The notes under the pieces are model-generated. The model was not told the origin of the DNA. It searched no databases and worked only from the letters and a program-made list of their open reading frames with translations. 64,000 nt of DNA, from assembly GCF_002931555.1 (NCBI RefSeq), contig NZ_PSTZ01000007.1, positions 372,001 to 436,000 on the forward strand. The letters run 5' to 3'. Made by a program: the position numbers and the translations under genes. Positions 1 through 6,788 of this stretch are shown here, one piece after another; position 1 is the first letter of the stretch, and the number at the start of each line of letters is the position of its first letter. The DNA is from Pseudoclavibacter sp. RFBB5. GTDB lineage: Bacteria > Actinomycetota > Actinomycetes > Actinomycetales > Microbacteriaceae.

Positions 1-1283
1 CGCTGGCTTCGCTGCACGATGCCGATCGCGCCGAAGTCGATGAGGCCGAGCGTGCCGTCGTCGCGGATGAACACATTGCCGGGGTGCAGATCGGCGTGGA
101 AGACGCCGTAGACGAGGATCTGCTCGATGACCGTCTCCATGAGCGTCTGCGCGAGGTCGTGACGGGCCTCCGGGCCCAGCGCCTCCAGGCGGTCGGCTGC
201 TGAGCTCAGCGGGCTCCCGTCCATGACGTCCATCGTCAGGACCCTGCGCGCGCTCGCCGCCGAGTACACGGCAGGGATGGCGATCTCCGTGAGCTCGGGG
301 GAGCCCGCGTGGATCTCGCGCATCGTGCTCTCGATCATGTGCACGTTTCGAGCCTCGACGCGATAGTCGAGCTCCTCTTCCAACGTCGTCGTGAAGCCGG
401 CGGCCATCGCGGAGAGCCGCATCTCCCTGCCGAGCGCCGTGTGCGTCTCGGCCCGGTCCGCGAGACGCCCGATGATGTCCACGTCGGCTTCGACCTGAGC
501 GCGCGCATCCGGTCGCTGCACCTTGACGACGACGGGGGTGCCGTCGACGAGGCGGGCGCGGTGCACCTGTGCGACCGAGGCGGCCGCCAGGGGAGTGGAG
601 TCGATCTCCCGGAAGATCGTGTCGAGAGGCGCCCCGAGCTCGCTCTTCAGCACCCGCTCGATCTCGGGCCACGGCACCGTCGTCGCGTTGGACTGCAGCC
701 GCGCGAGCGCGGAGAGGTAGGGCTCCGGGACGAGGTCACGTCTCGTCGAGAGGACCTGCCCGAGCTTCACGAACGTGACGCCGGCGTGGTTGATGGTCGT
801 GATGAGGGCATCCGCGCGCTGCTGGGCGGTCGTGCGCCCCTCTGCGGTCGAGGTGCGGCGCCCGTGCAGCAGCCAGCCGGCCCCGTCGCGCGACGCGATC
901 GTGAGGATCTGCAGATAGCGCTTCGTACGGCTGCGGCGCCGGATGGCGGAGCGGACGAGCTCGATGGGGTTCGGGAACGCGCGGGTGGGGATGGTCGCCT
1001 CGAGGGCGACGAGGACGAGCACACCGAGGGCGAAGATCCACGAGACGGCGAGGAGCACCACGACCACGACGACCGTGAAGTTGGTCTCGCCGTCCTCGAG
1101 CTGGTCGACGCCGGTCTCGCGGATGATCCAGTTGCCGAAGGGGATCGAGGCGATCACGACGAGCGCTCCGACGATGATCGCCCGGATGTACCCGATCGGC
1201 ACGCCGAGCACGCGGCGGGACACGAGCCCCACGAGGATGGCGGCGAGGATCGCGACGGCGATCAGCAGGGCGTTGGCGAACAC
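1..1283 (-). CDS. AarF/UbiB (ABC1) family atypical kinase, C-terminus cut by window edge
   Basis: Membrane-associated ABC1/UbiB kinase-like protein; this family supports quinone or lipid-linked metabolism by an ATPase activity whose substrate is not settled. The first 427 codons are inside the window. Hydrophobic segments lie near residues 4-21, 30-47 and 70-92. The ABC1 signature KLGQ is at about 173-176, an Ala-rich nucleotide loop at about 233-241, the VAIK-type lysine at about 254, and the catalytic HADLHPGN at about 396-403, followed by an IDFG. The GTG start follows GAGGAG, and a -10-like TAGCCT lies at 1314-1319. Three N-terminal membrane segments ahead of the kinase are less usual than C-terminal ones. 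The family call is secure; the substrate is unknown. Confidence 0.93.
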   Translation of the reverse strand, partial: MFANALLIAVAILAAILVGLVSRRVLGVPIGYIRAIIVGALVVIASIPFGNWIIRETGVDQLEDGETNFTVVVVVVLLAVSWIFALGVLVLVALEATIPTRAFPNPIELVRSAIRRRSRTKRYLQILTIASRDGAGWLLHGRRTSTAEGRTTAQQRADALITTINHAGVTFVKLGQVLSTRRDLVPEPYLSALARLQSNATTVPWPEIERVLKSELGAPLDTIFREIDSTPLAAASVAQVHRARLVDGTPVVVKVQRPDARAQVEADVDIIGRLADRAETHTALGREMRLSAMAAGFTTTLEEELDYRVEARNVHMIESTMREIHAGSPELTEIAIPAVYSAASARRVLTMDVMDGSPLSSAADRLEALGPEARHDLAQTLMETVIEQILVYGVFHADLHPGNVFIRDDGTLGLIDFGAIGIVQRSQ

Positions 1284-1313
1284 GGCGCTCCTCGTCTGAT
1301 GGGGGACTCGCCC

Positions 1314-1319
1314 AGGCTA
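1314..1319 (-). promoter_or_regulatory. Candidate -10 box for the AarF-family kinase gene
   Basis: TAGCCT on the minus strand lies about 30 bases before the GTG start, leaving a short leader that contains the GAGGAG ribosome-binding site. No clear -35 box is visible. Confidence 0.4.
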
Positions 1320-1399
1320 GCCGCTCGGCTGGCGCTCGAGCATGCCGGCCGACCTGCGAAGTCGTTCGAGCTCTGACCGATCGCGTGCCACCGCTGCGG

Positions 1400-2449
1400 T
1401 CAGCGCGAGAGGTACGGGAGGTGCGGCGCCGCACCCTCTGCGAACTGGCGCAGGATTCGCCGCTGCGTCTCGGCGGGGTAGTCGAAGGGGAGTGCGATCA
1501 CGAGCTCGTCAGCGGCGTGGATGCCGGCGTCGTCCGCGAGCGCTTCGGCGATCTGCTCGCCGGTGCCGCTCGCAACGCGCCCGAACTGGAATGGCAGCGG
1601 ACCTCCGCCCACGTTCGCAGCACGCTCGGCGTCGCGCTCGAGCAGCCACTCGAGCTCGGAGCGTTCGGCGGGAGTGTCGAATGGCACGATGGCGCGACTC
1701 ACAGAGGCGAACGAGGTGAGGGAGCTCGCCTTGGCGTGCTCTTCGCGATAATCGCGGATGTACTGCGCCTGCGTGTCCTCGAAGCCGAGGTCCCCGATCT
1801 CCGTGTTGAGGGTCGAGAGCTGCAGTCGCAGTCCGCGCCTGCCGGTCTTCCGCGCGCTTGTGCCGCCACCGGCCCCGTAGGCGACGCGGCCCCTGAGCCC
1901 CGGACTCTGAGGCTGCGCGGTCAGCGCGCTGCCGGCCTCGGCGAAAGGCAGGTCGGTTTCGGCCGTGGCGATGGTTCTCCCTTCGATCGCCGTGAGGAAG
2001 GTGTCGAGACGTGCGTCGACGAGCGCACGCACGTCATCGCCCTCGATCCTGCCGAAGGCCTGCGCGAACGTCGACTCGGTCGCCGCGTATCCGGAGCTGA
2101 GCCCGAGCTCGAGCCGTCCTCCCGTGAGCAGATCGAGCGTCGCCGCGTCCTCAGCGAGGCGCACCGGCTGCTCGAAGCGCAGGGGAGTGACGCTCGTCCC
2201 GACTCGGATGCGCCGGGCGCGTTGGGCCGCTGCGGCGAGGAACGTGAAGGGCGAGGAAAGGTACGTCTCGAGGTGCCGGTGGCGCACGTACCCGGTGTCG
2301 TAGCCGAGGTCTTCGGCGTACTCGAAGAGCTCCAAGCCCTCCTGGAGGCCGAGCGATCGATGCGCGGAGACTCTGGTGTGCTCGACGAAGGCGAGGAAGG
2401 AGAGTCGTTTCGGAGTGGTGGGTGCCGGCTGCGTCGCAAGATCGCTCAT
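1400..2449 (-). CDS. LLM-class flavin-dependent oxidoreductase (luciferase-like monooxygenase)
   Basis: A 349-residue bacterial-luciferase-fold enzyme that would use reduced FMN or F420 to oxidise an unknown substrate. The N-terminal strand FLAFVEHTR, the EYAEDLGYDTGYVRHRH stretch near residue 50, the IRVGTSVTPLRFEQPVRLAEDAA stretch near 85-105 and LTGGRLELGLSSGY near 110-125 are typical of this fold. Length is normal. The ATG follows GGGAG closely. It reads away from the AarF gene's promoter, and an AT-rich patch upstream (2574-2600) may be its promoter. No neighbour reveals the substrate. Confidence 0.85.
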   Translation of the reverse strand: MSDLATQPAPTTPKRLSFLAFVEHTRVSAHRSLGLQEGLELFEYAEDLGYDTGYVRHRHLETYLSSPFTFLAAAAQRARRIRVGTSVTPLRFEQPVRLAEDAATLDLLTGGRLELGLSSGYAATESTFAQAFGRIEGDDVRALVDARLDTFLTAIEGRTIATAETDLPFAEAGSALTAQPQSPGLRGRVAYGAGGGTSARKTGRRGLRLQLSTLNTEIGDLGFEDTQAQYIRDYREEHAKASSLTSFASVSRAIVPFDTPAERSELEWLLERDAERAANVGGGPLPFQFGRVASGTGEQIAEALADDAGIHAADELVIALPFDYPAETQRRILRQFAEGAAPHLPYLSR

Positions 2450-2577
2450 GATCTCCCAAGCATCCCGCCGGAATCACGGCCAGCCGTGCATTCTCGTCAT
2501 GGAGCGTAAGGCCGAGTGAGGAGACGTGCGCGCCGATCTCATCTCTGGAGAGATGCCGCTTGCTGCGCTCTTCCTAG

Positions 2578-2583
2578 ATCATA
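2578..2583 (-). promoter_or_regulatory. Candidate -10 box for the LLM oxidoreductase gene
   Basis: TATGAT on the minus strand sits in the only AT-rich patch (2574-2600) between the AraC-type regulator and the monooxygenase gene. It is oriented toward the monooxygenase start about 130 bases away. Position and composition are the only support. Confidence 0.3.
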
Positions 2584-2630
2584 AAGATATAAAGAGCATC
2601 GGCCTCGCGTGAGCGTCATTCGACCGCCGC

Positions 2631-3497
2631 TCAACTCCGCTCGACAGGCAACCACAACTCGCACGTCGCCGTGCTGAAGTCTGGCGACCGGTCGATGATC
2701 GCGACGATCGAGGGGCCCGGGCGCAGCCGCCACGGGTTGGACGGGAACCAATCGGTCGCCGTGGCGGCCCAGAGCTGTTGCAGTGCAGCCGGGTAGTCTC
2801 CAGTTGCTGTGAAGACGGCCCAGGTTCCCGCCGGCACCCCGATGACGTCGAGGTCGTCTGGCACCGCATGGTCGTGCCCCACGGCGACGCCGTGCAGATA
2901 GGTCAGGGGAGTGCCCTCCGTGTAGTCCGGGTCGACGTCGGCGCTCACCTGGAGCAAACCGGTCGGCTCGCCGGAACTCAGCGCCTTGAGCCTCGCGTGC
3001 GCCTCCGCCGGAATCGCCGCGATATGCGCCTGGATGTGAGGATTCCCGCCGTTGTGGATGAGCGGAACGCGTGCGGCGTGCCCGATCAGCTGGAAAGCGG
3101 GATGTTCGATGATTCGTGTGTCCATGGGGGAGTTCCCTTCTACGGTCAGGCGGAACCTGAGTTGCGGTTGTGAGCGAAGGGGGCCACCGGCTCGGCGAAC
3201 CTCACCGGGTGTCGATCCGTGCACGGCGCGGAACGCCCGGCCGAAGGCCTCGGTCGATCCGTAGCCGAACTGGGTTGCGATCTCGAGCAGCTCGTCATCG
3301 CCGAGCACATCGCCTGCAGCCACGGTCATGCGCCGTCGCCTGATGTACTCGCTCAAGGGCATCCCGGCGAGCGATGAGAACATCCGCCGAGCGTGGTATT
3401 CGGTCGTGCCGAGCGAGCTGGCGAGCGAGGCGACGTCGATGCTGTCGCCGAGATGCGCCTCGATGTGCTGGACGAGATGGTTGAGTGTCGAGATCAC
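2631..3497 (-). CDS. AraC-family transcriptional regulator with GyrI-like effector domain
   Basis: A 288-residue regulator of the Rob/BltR-like type. Residues 1 to about 105 form the double helix-turn-helix AraC DNA-binding region (the HIEAHLGDSIDVASLASSLG stretch, then ARRMFSSLAGM, and a second helix around FGYGSTEAFGRAF). Residues from about 125 form a GyrI/SoxS-type small-molecule-binding domain ending at the stop. The GTG start at 3497 is preferred over longer in-frame starts because a strong GGAGGA lies just before it and the homology begins there. The ligand is unknown. A short palindrome about 140 bases upstream could be its operator. Confidence 0.88.
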   Translation of the reverse strand: MISTLNHLVQHIEAHLGDSIDVASLASSLGTTEYHARRMFSSLAGMPLSEYIRRRRMTVAAGDVLGDDELLEIATQFGYGSTEAFGRAFRAVHGSTPGEVRRAGGPLRSQPQLRFRLTVEGNSPMDTRIIEHPAFQLIGHAARVPLIHNGGNPHIQAHIAAIPAEAHARLKALSSGEPTGLLQVSADVDPDYTEGTPLTYLHGVAVGHDHAVPDDLDVIGVPAGTWAVFTATGDYPAALQQLWAATATDWFPSNPWRLRPGPSIVAIIDRSPDFSTATCELWLPVERS

Positions 3498-3803
3498 GGT
3501 TCCTCCTTCGATGACGATTCTGTCCAGGAGAGCGGATGCGCACCCGATCATCGTGGTCCGATCAGATCATCGCCGGTTGTGTGGACATTGCTGGCGAGTG
3601 GAGAGCAGAGGAGCGGGACGACACCTCGTAATGTCATAATGTGCATTATCGGATATAGCGAAGGCGGCTCGTCATGCGCGAGCACGTCGCCCCGCATCCA
3701 GTAGGCTGTGTGGACGCGGTGATGATTTTGCCGTGGCTGACTTCGTGGCTCGCGCCACCTCGTCGTTGTTTGTGTCACTGAGAGATTCTGGGAGCCGACA
3801 CTC
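3498..3803. other. Gene-free region with a short AT-rich palindrome
   Basis: This 306-base spacer separates the divergent AraC-type regulator and the small membrane protein gene. It holds an AT-rich island (about 3628-3657) with the perfect inverted repeat ATAATG-TG-CATTAT at 3636-3649. A -10-like TAGGCT follows at 3702-3707, pointing right. I see no convincing gene; the only reading frames are very short and lack ribosome-binding sites. Confidence 0.5.
3636..3649. repeat. 14-bp palindrome, candidate operator
   Basis: ATAATG and its exact reverse complement CATTAT are separated by TG. It lies between divergent genes, one of which is a regulator, and stands out as AT-rich in very GC-rich DNA. 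I do not recognise it as the site of a named regulator. Confidence 0.35.
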
Positions 3804-3983
3804 GTGAGCGTTCTGATTGCCATCGGTTGCATCATCATCTTCGGCGCCGGCATCTGGTGCTACGGACTGGCCTTCCAGGTCGACGGCGACACGCTTCGTC
3901 TCCTGGTGTTCTTGGCCGGCATCCTCCTGAACTCACTGGCGCTGTTCATCCCGTGGCAGCTCGTGGGCCAAAGCCGCAAGTAG
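3804..3983 (+). CDS. Small hypothetical membrane protein (59 aa)
   Basis: A 59-residue protein with two predicted membrane helices, about residues 3-22 (starting VLIAIGCIIIFGAG) and 33-52 (LVFLAGILLNSLALFI), joined by a short polar loop with an acidic VDGD. It ends in a basic SRK tail. The GTG start is preceded by GGGAG about 10 bases upstream, and a -10-like TAGGCT lies at 3702-3707. It is followed after 20 bases by the SRPBCC gene, so the two may be co-transcribed. I do not recognise the family. Codon composition fits the neighbourhood. Confidence 0.65.
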   Translation: MSVLIAIGCIIIFGAGIWCYGLAFQVDGDTLRLLVFLAGILLNSLALFIPWQLVGQSRK

Positions 3984-4003
3984 CGACCGAGGCCCCACGC
4001 GCG

Positions 4004-4468
4004 GTGTTCACCCCCAGCATCGACATCAGCGTGCGGATCAAGGCACCCGCAGAGCTCATCTGGCAGGCACTCGTCGACGAGGACCTCCGCGAGCTGTGGT
4101 GGCCCGACTCCGAATTCAAGATCAAGCGCGGCGCGAAGATCACGGCACGCTCCCTGCGCCCAGGCAAGAAGAAACCCCGTATCACCTCGGGAACCATCAC
4201 CAAGATCGATGCTCCTGAGGAACTGCACTTCACCTGGAAGACGAAATCAGGCGACTTCGAGACGGACGTCGTACTCGTCGTCGTGCAGCAGAAAGACAAG
4301 AAGAGCAAGGTGCGTGTCCTCGAGCAGGGATTCCCCCGGGGCGACTACGCCGAGATCCACGTCGCGAAGTACCGCGACGGTTGGCGCGAGCATCTGCTGC
4401 AACTCCAGGAGCTCTTCGAAGATGGTCCAGGCCGGAAGCTCGCGACGAACTCGCTCAAGCACTCCTGA
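4004..4468 (+). CDS. SRPBCC (START/AHSA1-like) domain protein
   Basis: A 154-residue protein with the helix-grip fold of the SRPBCC superfamily, a hydrophobic-ligand-binding fold. Its opening IDISVRIKAPAELIWQAL is the typical first strand and helix, ELWWPDSEF follows, and the closing long helix begins near YRDGWREHLLQLQELF. Lys/Arg are unusually frequent in the middle (RPGKKKP, QQKDKKSK). The GTG at 4004 is chosen because upstream residues run through the preceding gene's stop and have no homology; GAGG lies about 11 bases ahead. Function is unknown. It is likely in one transcript with the small membrane protein. Confidence 0.75.
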   Translation: MFTPSIDISVRIKAPAELIWQALVDEDLRELWWPDSEFKIKRGAKITARSLRPGKKKPRITSGTITKIDAPEELHFTWKTKSGDFETDVVLVVVQQKDKKSKVRVLEQGFPRGDYAEIHVAKYRDGWREHLLQLQELFEDGPGRKLATNSLKHS

Positions 4469-4534
4469 GCTCCCCTGGCCTGCTCTCCCCCGTCCCTCCG
4501 TCCGTGACGGTGCAGGAGCAGTGCTCGACAGCAG

Positions 4535-4562
4535 GATGCCCGGACCGTGTGGTCCGGGCATC
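4535..4562. terminator. Bidirectional hairpin terminator
   Basis: A perfect 12-bp stem (GATGCCCGGACC with its complement) and a GTGT loop lie between the convergent SRPBCC and SDR genes. There is no U-tract. Confidence 0.75.
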
Positions 4563-4605
4563 TCCGCCTTGGGTCCGCCAGTCGTGCAGGACGACGGCAG
4601 AGCCG

Positions 4606-5382
4606 CTACTCCGTGACGAACCCTGACGTGTCGCCGATGAGCCGCAGGTTGTCGGCCGGAACCGGCTCGACGACCGCTTTCGTGACCTCGGCCGCGAACT
4701 CCTGCACGTTGTAGAGCTTGCCCGCCTCCTCGCGGCGCGCGGCGATCGCACCCGGGTTGAGGCGGTCGAGCAGCGTCGCCGTGATCGTCCCCTCGATCAT
4801 GTCGCCGGACACGACGACGAACTCGATGCCGCGCTCCGTGAGCTCGGGCACGAGCGCCAGCAGGGCGTCCTCTCCCGCCCGCTTTGAGCTCGCGACGGCC
4901 TCGTACTCCGGCATCGTGGGCGTCGTCCGGATGAAGTGCGCCTGGTGGCTCGTGACGAACACGACACGCCCGCCGTCCCCCATGAGTTCGAGGGCGCCCT
5001 TGAGGGTCTCGACCTGCGCGTCGCGGTTGAGCTTCAGGGCGTAGTCCTCGCCGAGGCCCGACTCCATGCCGCCGGACGCGTTGAGGACGAGCACATCGAG
5101 CCCGTCGTACGCGCTCTCGATGCTCGAGAAGAGCCCCCGGCGGCTCGCCTCGTCGGTGAGGTCGGCACCCACGGCGATCGCCGTGCCGCCGTCGGCGGTG
5201 ATCGCGTCGACCAGCTTGACGGCGCGGGCCTCCTTGTTGCGGTAGTTCACGACGACCTTGGCGCCAGCCTGCGCGAGGAACTTGACGGTGTCCGCGCCGA
5301 TACCGCGCGAGGACCCCGTGACAAGCGCGCGCTTGCCCTCGAGGGAACCGGCGGCCAGCGGGTTGAGAATCTGTTCAGCCAT
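4606..5382 (-). CDS. Short-chain dehydrogenase/reductase (SDR) family protein
   Basis: A 258-residue Rossmann-fold oxidoreductase. The cofactor motif TGSSRGIG is at 22-29 and an NASGG replaces the usual NNAG at about 101-105. The catalytic serine is at 145 (VTSH) and the lysine at 167 (ASSK). The tyrosine expected four residues before that lysine is a valine (163); the nearest tyrosine is Tyr160. Activity may therefore be altered or another residue may serve. The ATG start is preceded within 7 bases by a -10 box (TAGACT), so the mRNA is probably leaderless. It is divergent from the GDPD gene with 52 bases between starts. Substrate unknown. Confidence 0.85.
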   Translation of the reverse strand: MAEQILNPLAAGSLEGKRALVTGSSRGIGADTVKFLAQAGAKVVVNYRNKEARAVKLVDAITADGGTAIAVGADLTDEASRRGLFSSIESAYDGLDVLVLNASGGMESGLGEDYALKLNRDAQVETLKGALELMGDGGRVVFVTSHQAHFIRTTPTMPEYEAVASSKRAGEDALLALVPELTERGIEFVVVSGDMIEGTITATLLDRLNPGAIAARREEAGKLYNVQEFAAEVTKAVVEPVPADNLRLIGDTSGFVTE

Positions 5383-5389
5383 GCCTCCG

Positions 5390-5395
5390 AGTCTA
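5390..5395 (-). promoter_or_regulatory. -10 box of a leaderless promoter (SDR gene)
   Basis: TAGACT on the minus strand, then 7 bases, then the ATG at 5382. This is the spacing expected if transcription begins at or next to the start codon. Confidence 0.6.
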
Positions 5396-5421
5396 TTGGG
5401 CGCGGCGTCGCCCCCGCGCAC

Positions 5422-5427
5422 TAGCGT
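5422..5427 (+). promoter_or_regulatory. -10 box of a leaderless promoter (GDPD gene)
   Basis: TAGCGT, 7 bases, then the ATG at 5435. It is divergent from the SDR promoter; the two -10 boxes are only 26 bases apart, so their upstream elements must interleave. Confidence 0.6.
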
Positions 5428-5434
5428 TGGACGC

Positions 5435-6205
5435 ATGCAGCACCCGTACCTGGACGGCGCTGGACCGCGCATCCTCGCCCACCGAGGCCTCGCCCTGCTG
5501 GCGACGGAGAACACGATGGAGGCGTTCCGCGCCGCGCTCGACGTCGGGGCGACCCACATCGAGACGGACGCACGGGCATCCGCAGACGGCCGTGCCGTGC
5601 TGTGGCACGACGAGACGCTCGAGGGCTACGACGGCAGCGACCGGCCGGTCGCTGGCTCCCCCGCATCCGTGCTGGCCGGGCTCACGTCGGCGGGGCCGAC
5701 GCCAGGTGCCAGGCTGCTGTTGCTCGAGGAGGCCCTCGAGGAGTTCCCCGCCGCGCGATTCAACGTCGACGTCAAGTCGGCGGACGCGGTGGAGGCCGTG
5801 GCCGAGGCTGTCCGGCGAGCAGACGCGTCGTCCAGAGTGCTCATCACCTCCTTCTCCGCCCTTCGGCTGCGGCGCACGGCCGCCCTGCTGCCCGAAGCGG
5901 CTCGTGGCGTGGCGAGCCCGGGCATCGCGGCGGCGCTCATCGCCATGTCCGTGCGTTCTGGCCGACTGCTCCACCGGGCACTCCGGGGCGCTTCCGCGGT
6001 GCAGATCCCGGAGCGTGCCGCAGGTCTCGATCTGCTCTCCCCCGCCAGGCTGCGTGGGTTCCACCGGCACGTGCCCGAGGTGCACGTCTGGACGATCAAC
6101 GACCCGGCCAGGATGCGCGACCTCCTCGAGCGCGGCGTGGATGGCCTTGTCACGGACCGCGCTGACCTGGCCGCCGAGGTTGTGCGACGCCGCCTAAATC
6201 TATGA
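5435..6205 (+). CDS. Glycerophosphodiester phosphodiesterase family protein
   Basis: A 256-residue TIM-barrel enzyme that would hydrolyse glycerophosphodiesters to glycerol 3-phosphate and an alcohol. The catalytic HRG is at 16-18, EN at 25-26, the metal ligands in IETD at about 42-45 and WHDETL with His58. The C-terminal VHVWTINDPARM and GVDGLVTDRADL are diagnostic of the family. Length is normal for the single-domain cytoplasmic form; no signal peptide is visible. The start is fixed by the adjacent -10 box and by the family N-terminus. Confidence 0.92.
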   Translation: MQHPYLDGAGPRILAHRGLALLATENTMEAFRAALDVGATHIETDARASADGRAVLWHDETLEGYDGSDRPVAGSPASVLAGLTSAGPTPGARLLLLEEALEEFPAARFNVDVKSADAVEAVAEAVRRADASSRVLITSFSALRLRRTAALLPEAARGVASPGIAAALIAMSVRSGRLLHRALRGASAVQIPERAAGLDLLSPARLRGFHRHVPEVHVWTINDPARMRDLLERGVDGLVTDRADLAAEVVRRRLNL

Positions 6206-6232
6206 GTTTTCGAGGAAAAGCTGGAACGCGCG

Positions 6233-6258
6233 GGAATACCTCGGCACAATCGCACGTT
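6233..6258 (+). promoter_or_regulatory. Sigma-R/SigH-type (ECF) promoter of rbpA
   Basis: GGAAT at 6233-6237 and GTT at 6256-6258 are separated by exactly 18 bases. This matches the GGAAT-N18-GTT consensus of the actinobacterial thiol-oxidative-stress sigma factor SigR. It lies 46 bases before the rbpA start, and rbpA of Streptomyces coelicolor is a known SigR target. Confidence 0.7.
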
Positions 6259-6303
6259 TGACCGGTAGTAGTAGAACCGCACTGACGAGGAGAGGAGGTC
6301 AGC

Positions 6304-6672
6304 ATGGCTGATCGAAGTCTGCGCGGAATGCGGCTCGGCGCACAGAGCCTGCAGAGTGACGAGGGCGTTGTCCTTGTCGACCGCCAGGTGCGAACGTACG
6401 AGACGACACTGGGTGAGCGCTTCGCCGTCACCTTTGCCGCCGAAGCGGAGGTGCCCGAGGTCTGGGCGTCGCCGAAGAGCGGCAACGAGGGTCGTCTGCT
6501 GGATGAAGGTGGCGAACAGGTCGCCTACGAGGCGCCGGAGCAGAAGCACCAGCGCACTCACTGGGACATGCTGCTCGAGCGTCGCACTCGGGAGGAGCTC
6601 GAAGAGGTCCTCCAGGAGCGACTCGCGTTCCTGCGCTCACGGCGCGGAACCAAGGGCGCGAAAGACGTCTGA
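6304..6672 (+). CDS. rbpA: RNA polymerase-binding protein RbpA (paralogue 1)
   Basis: A 122-residue transcription activator that binds the housekeeping sigma factor and RNA polymerase and stabilises the open complex. The N-terminal tail SLRGMRLGAQS, the small beta domain (residues about 25-70) and the C-terminal sigma-interaction domain (THWDMLLERRTREELEEVLQ) match the Mycobacterium/Streptomyces proteins closely. The four zinc ligands of the Streptomyces protein are Thr, Glu, Ser and Ser here, so it should not bind zinc, as in mycobacteria. The ATG follows a very strong GAGGAGAGGAGG. A SigR-type promoter lies upstream. A second, more divergent RbpA is encoded at 57047-57415. Confidence 0.95.
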   Translation: MADRSLRGMRLGAQSLQSDEGVVLVDRQVRTYETTLGERFAVTFAAEAEVPEVWASPKSGNEGRLLDEGGEQVAYEAPEQKHQRTHWDMLLERRTREELEEVLQERLAFLRSRRGTKGAKDV

Positions 6673-6708
6673 CCCCCGGAGGTCGCTCAGCGAGCGACGA
6701 TGAATGTC

Positions 6709-6741
6709 GAAAGGGACGAAGCCTGTGGCTTCGTCCCTTTC
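6709..6741. terminator. Bidirectional hairpin terminator (rbpA / lnt)
   Basis: A perfect 15-bp stem (GAAAGGGACGAAGCC with its complement) and a TGT loop lie between two convergent genes. The descending arm ends CTTTCGTG with no long U-tract. Confidence 0.85.
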
Positions 6742-6788
6742 GTGTTGCTGGACCGTGGTGCTGTCTGGGCGCAGAGGCTGGGCGCCCG

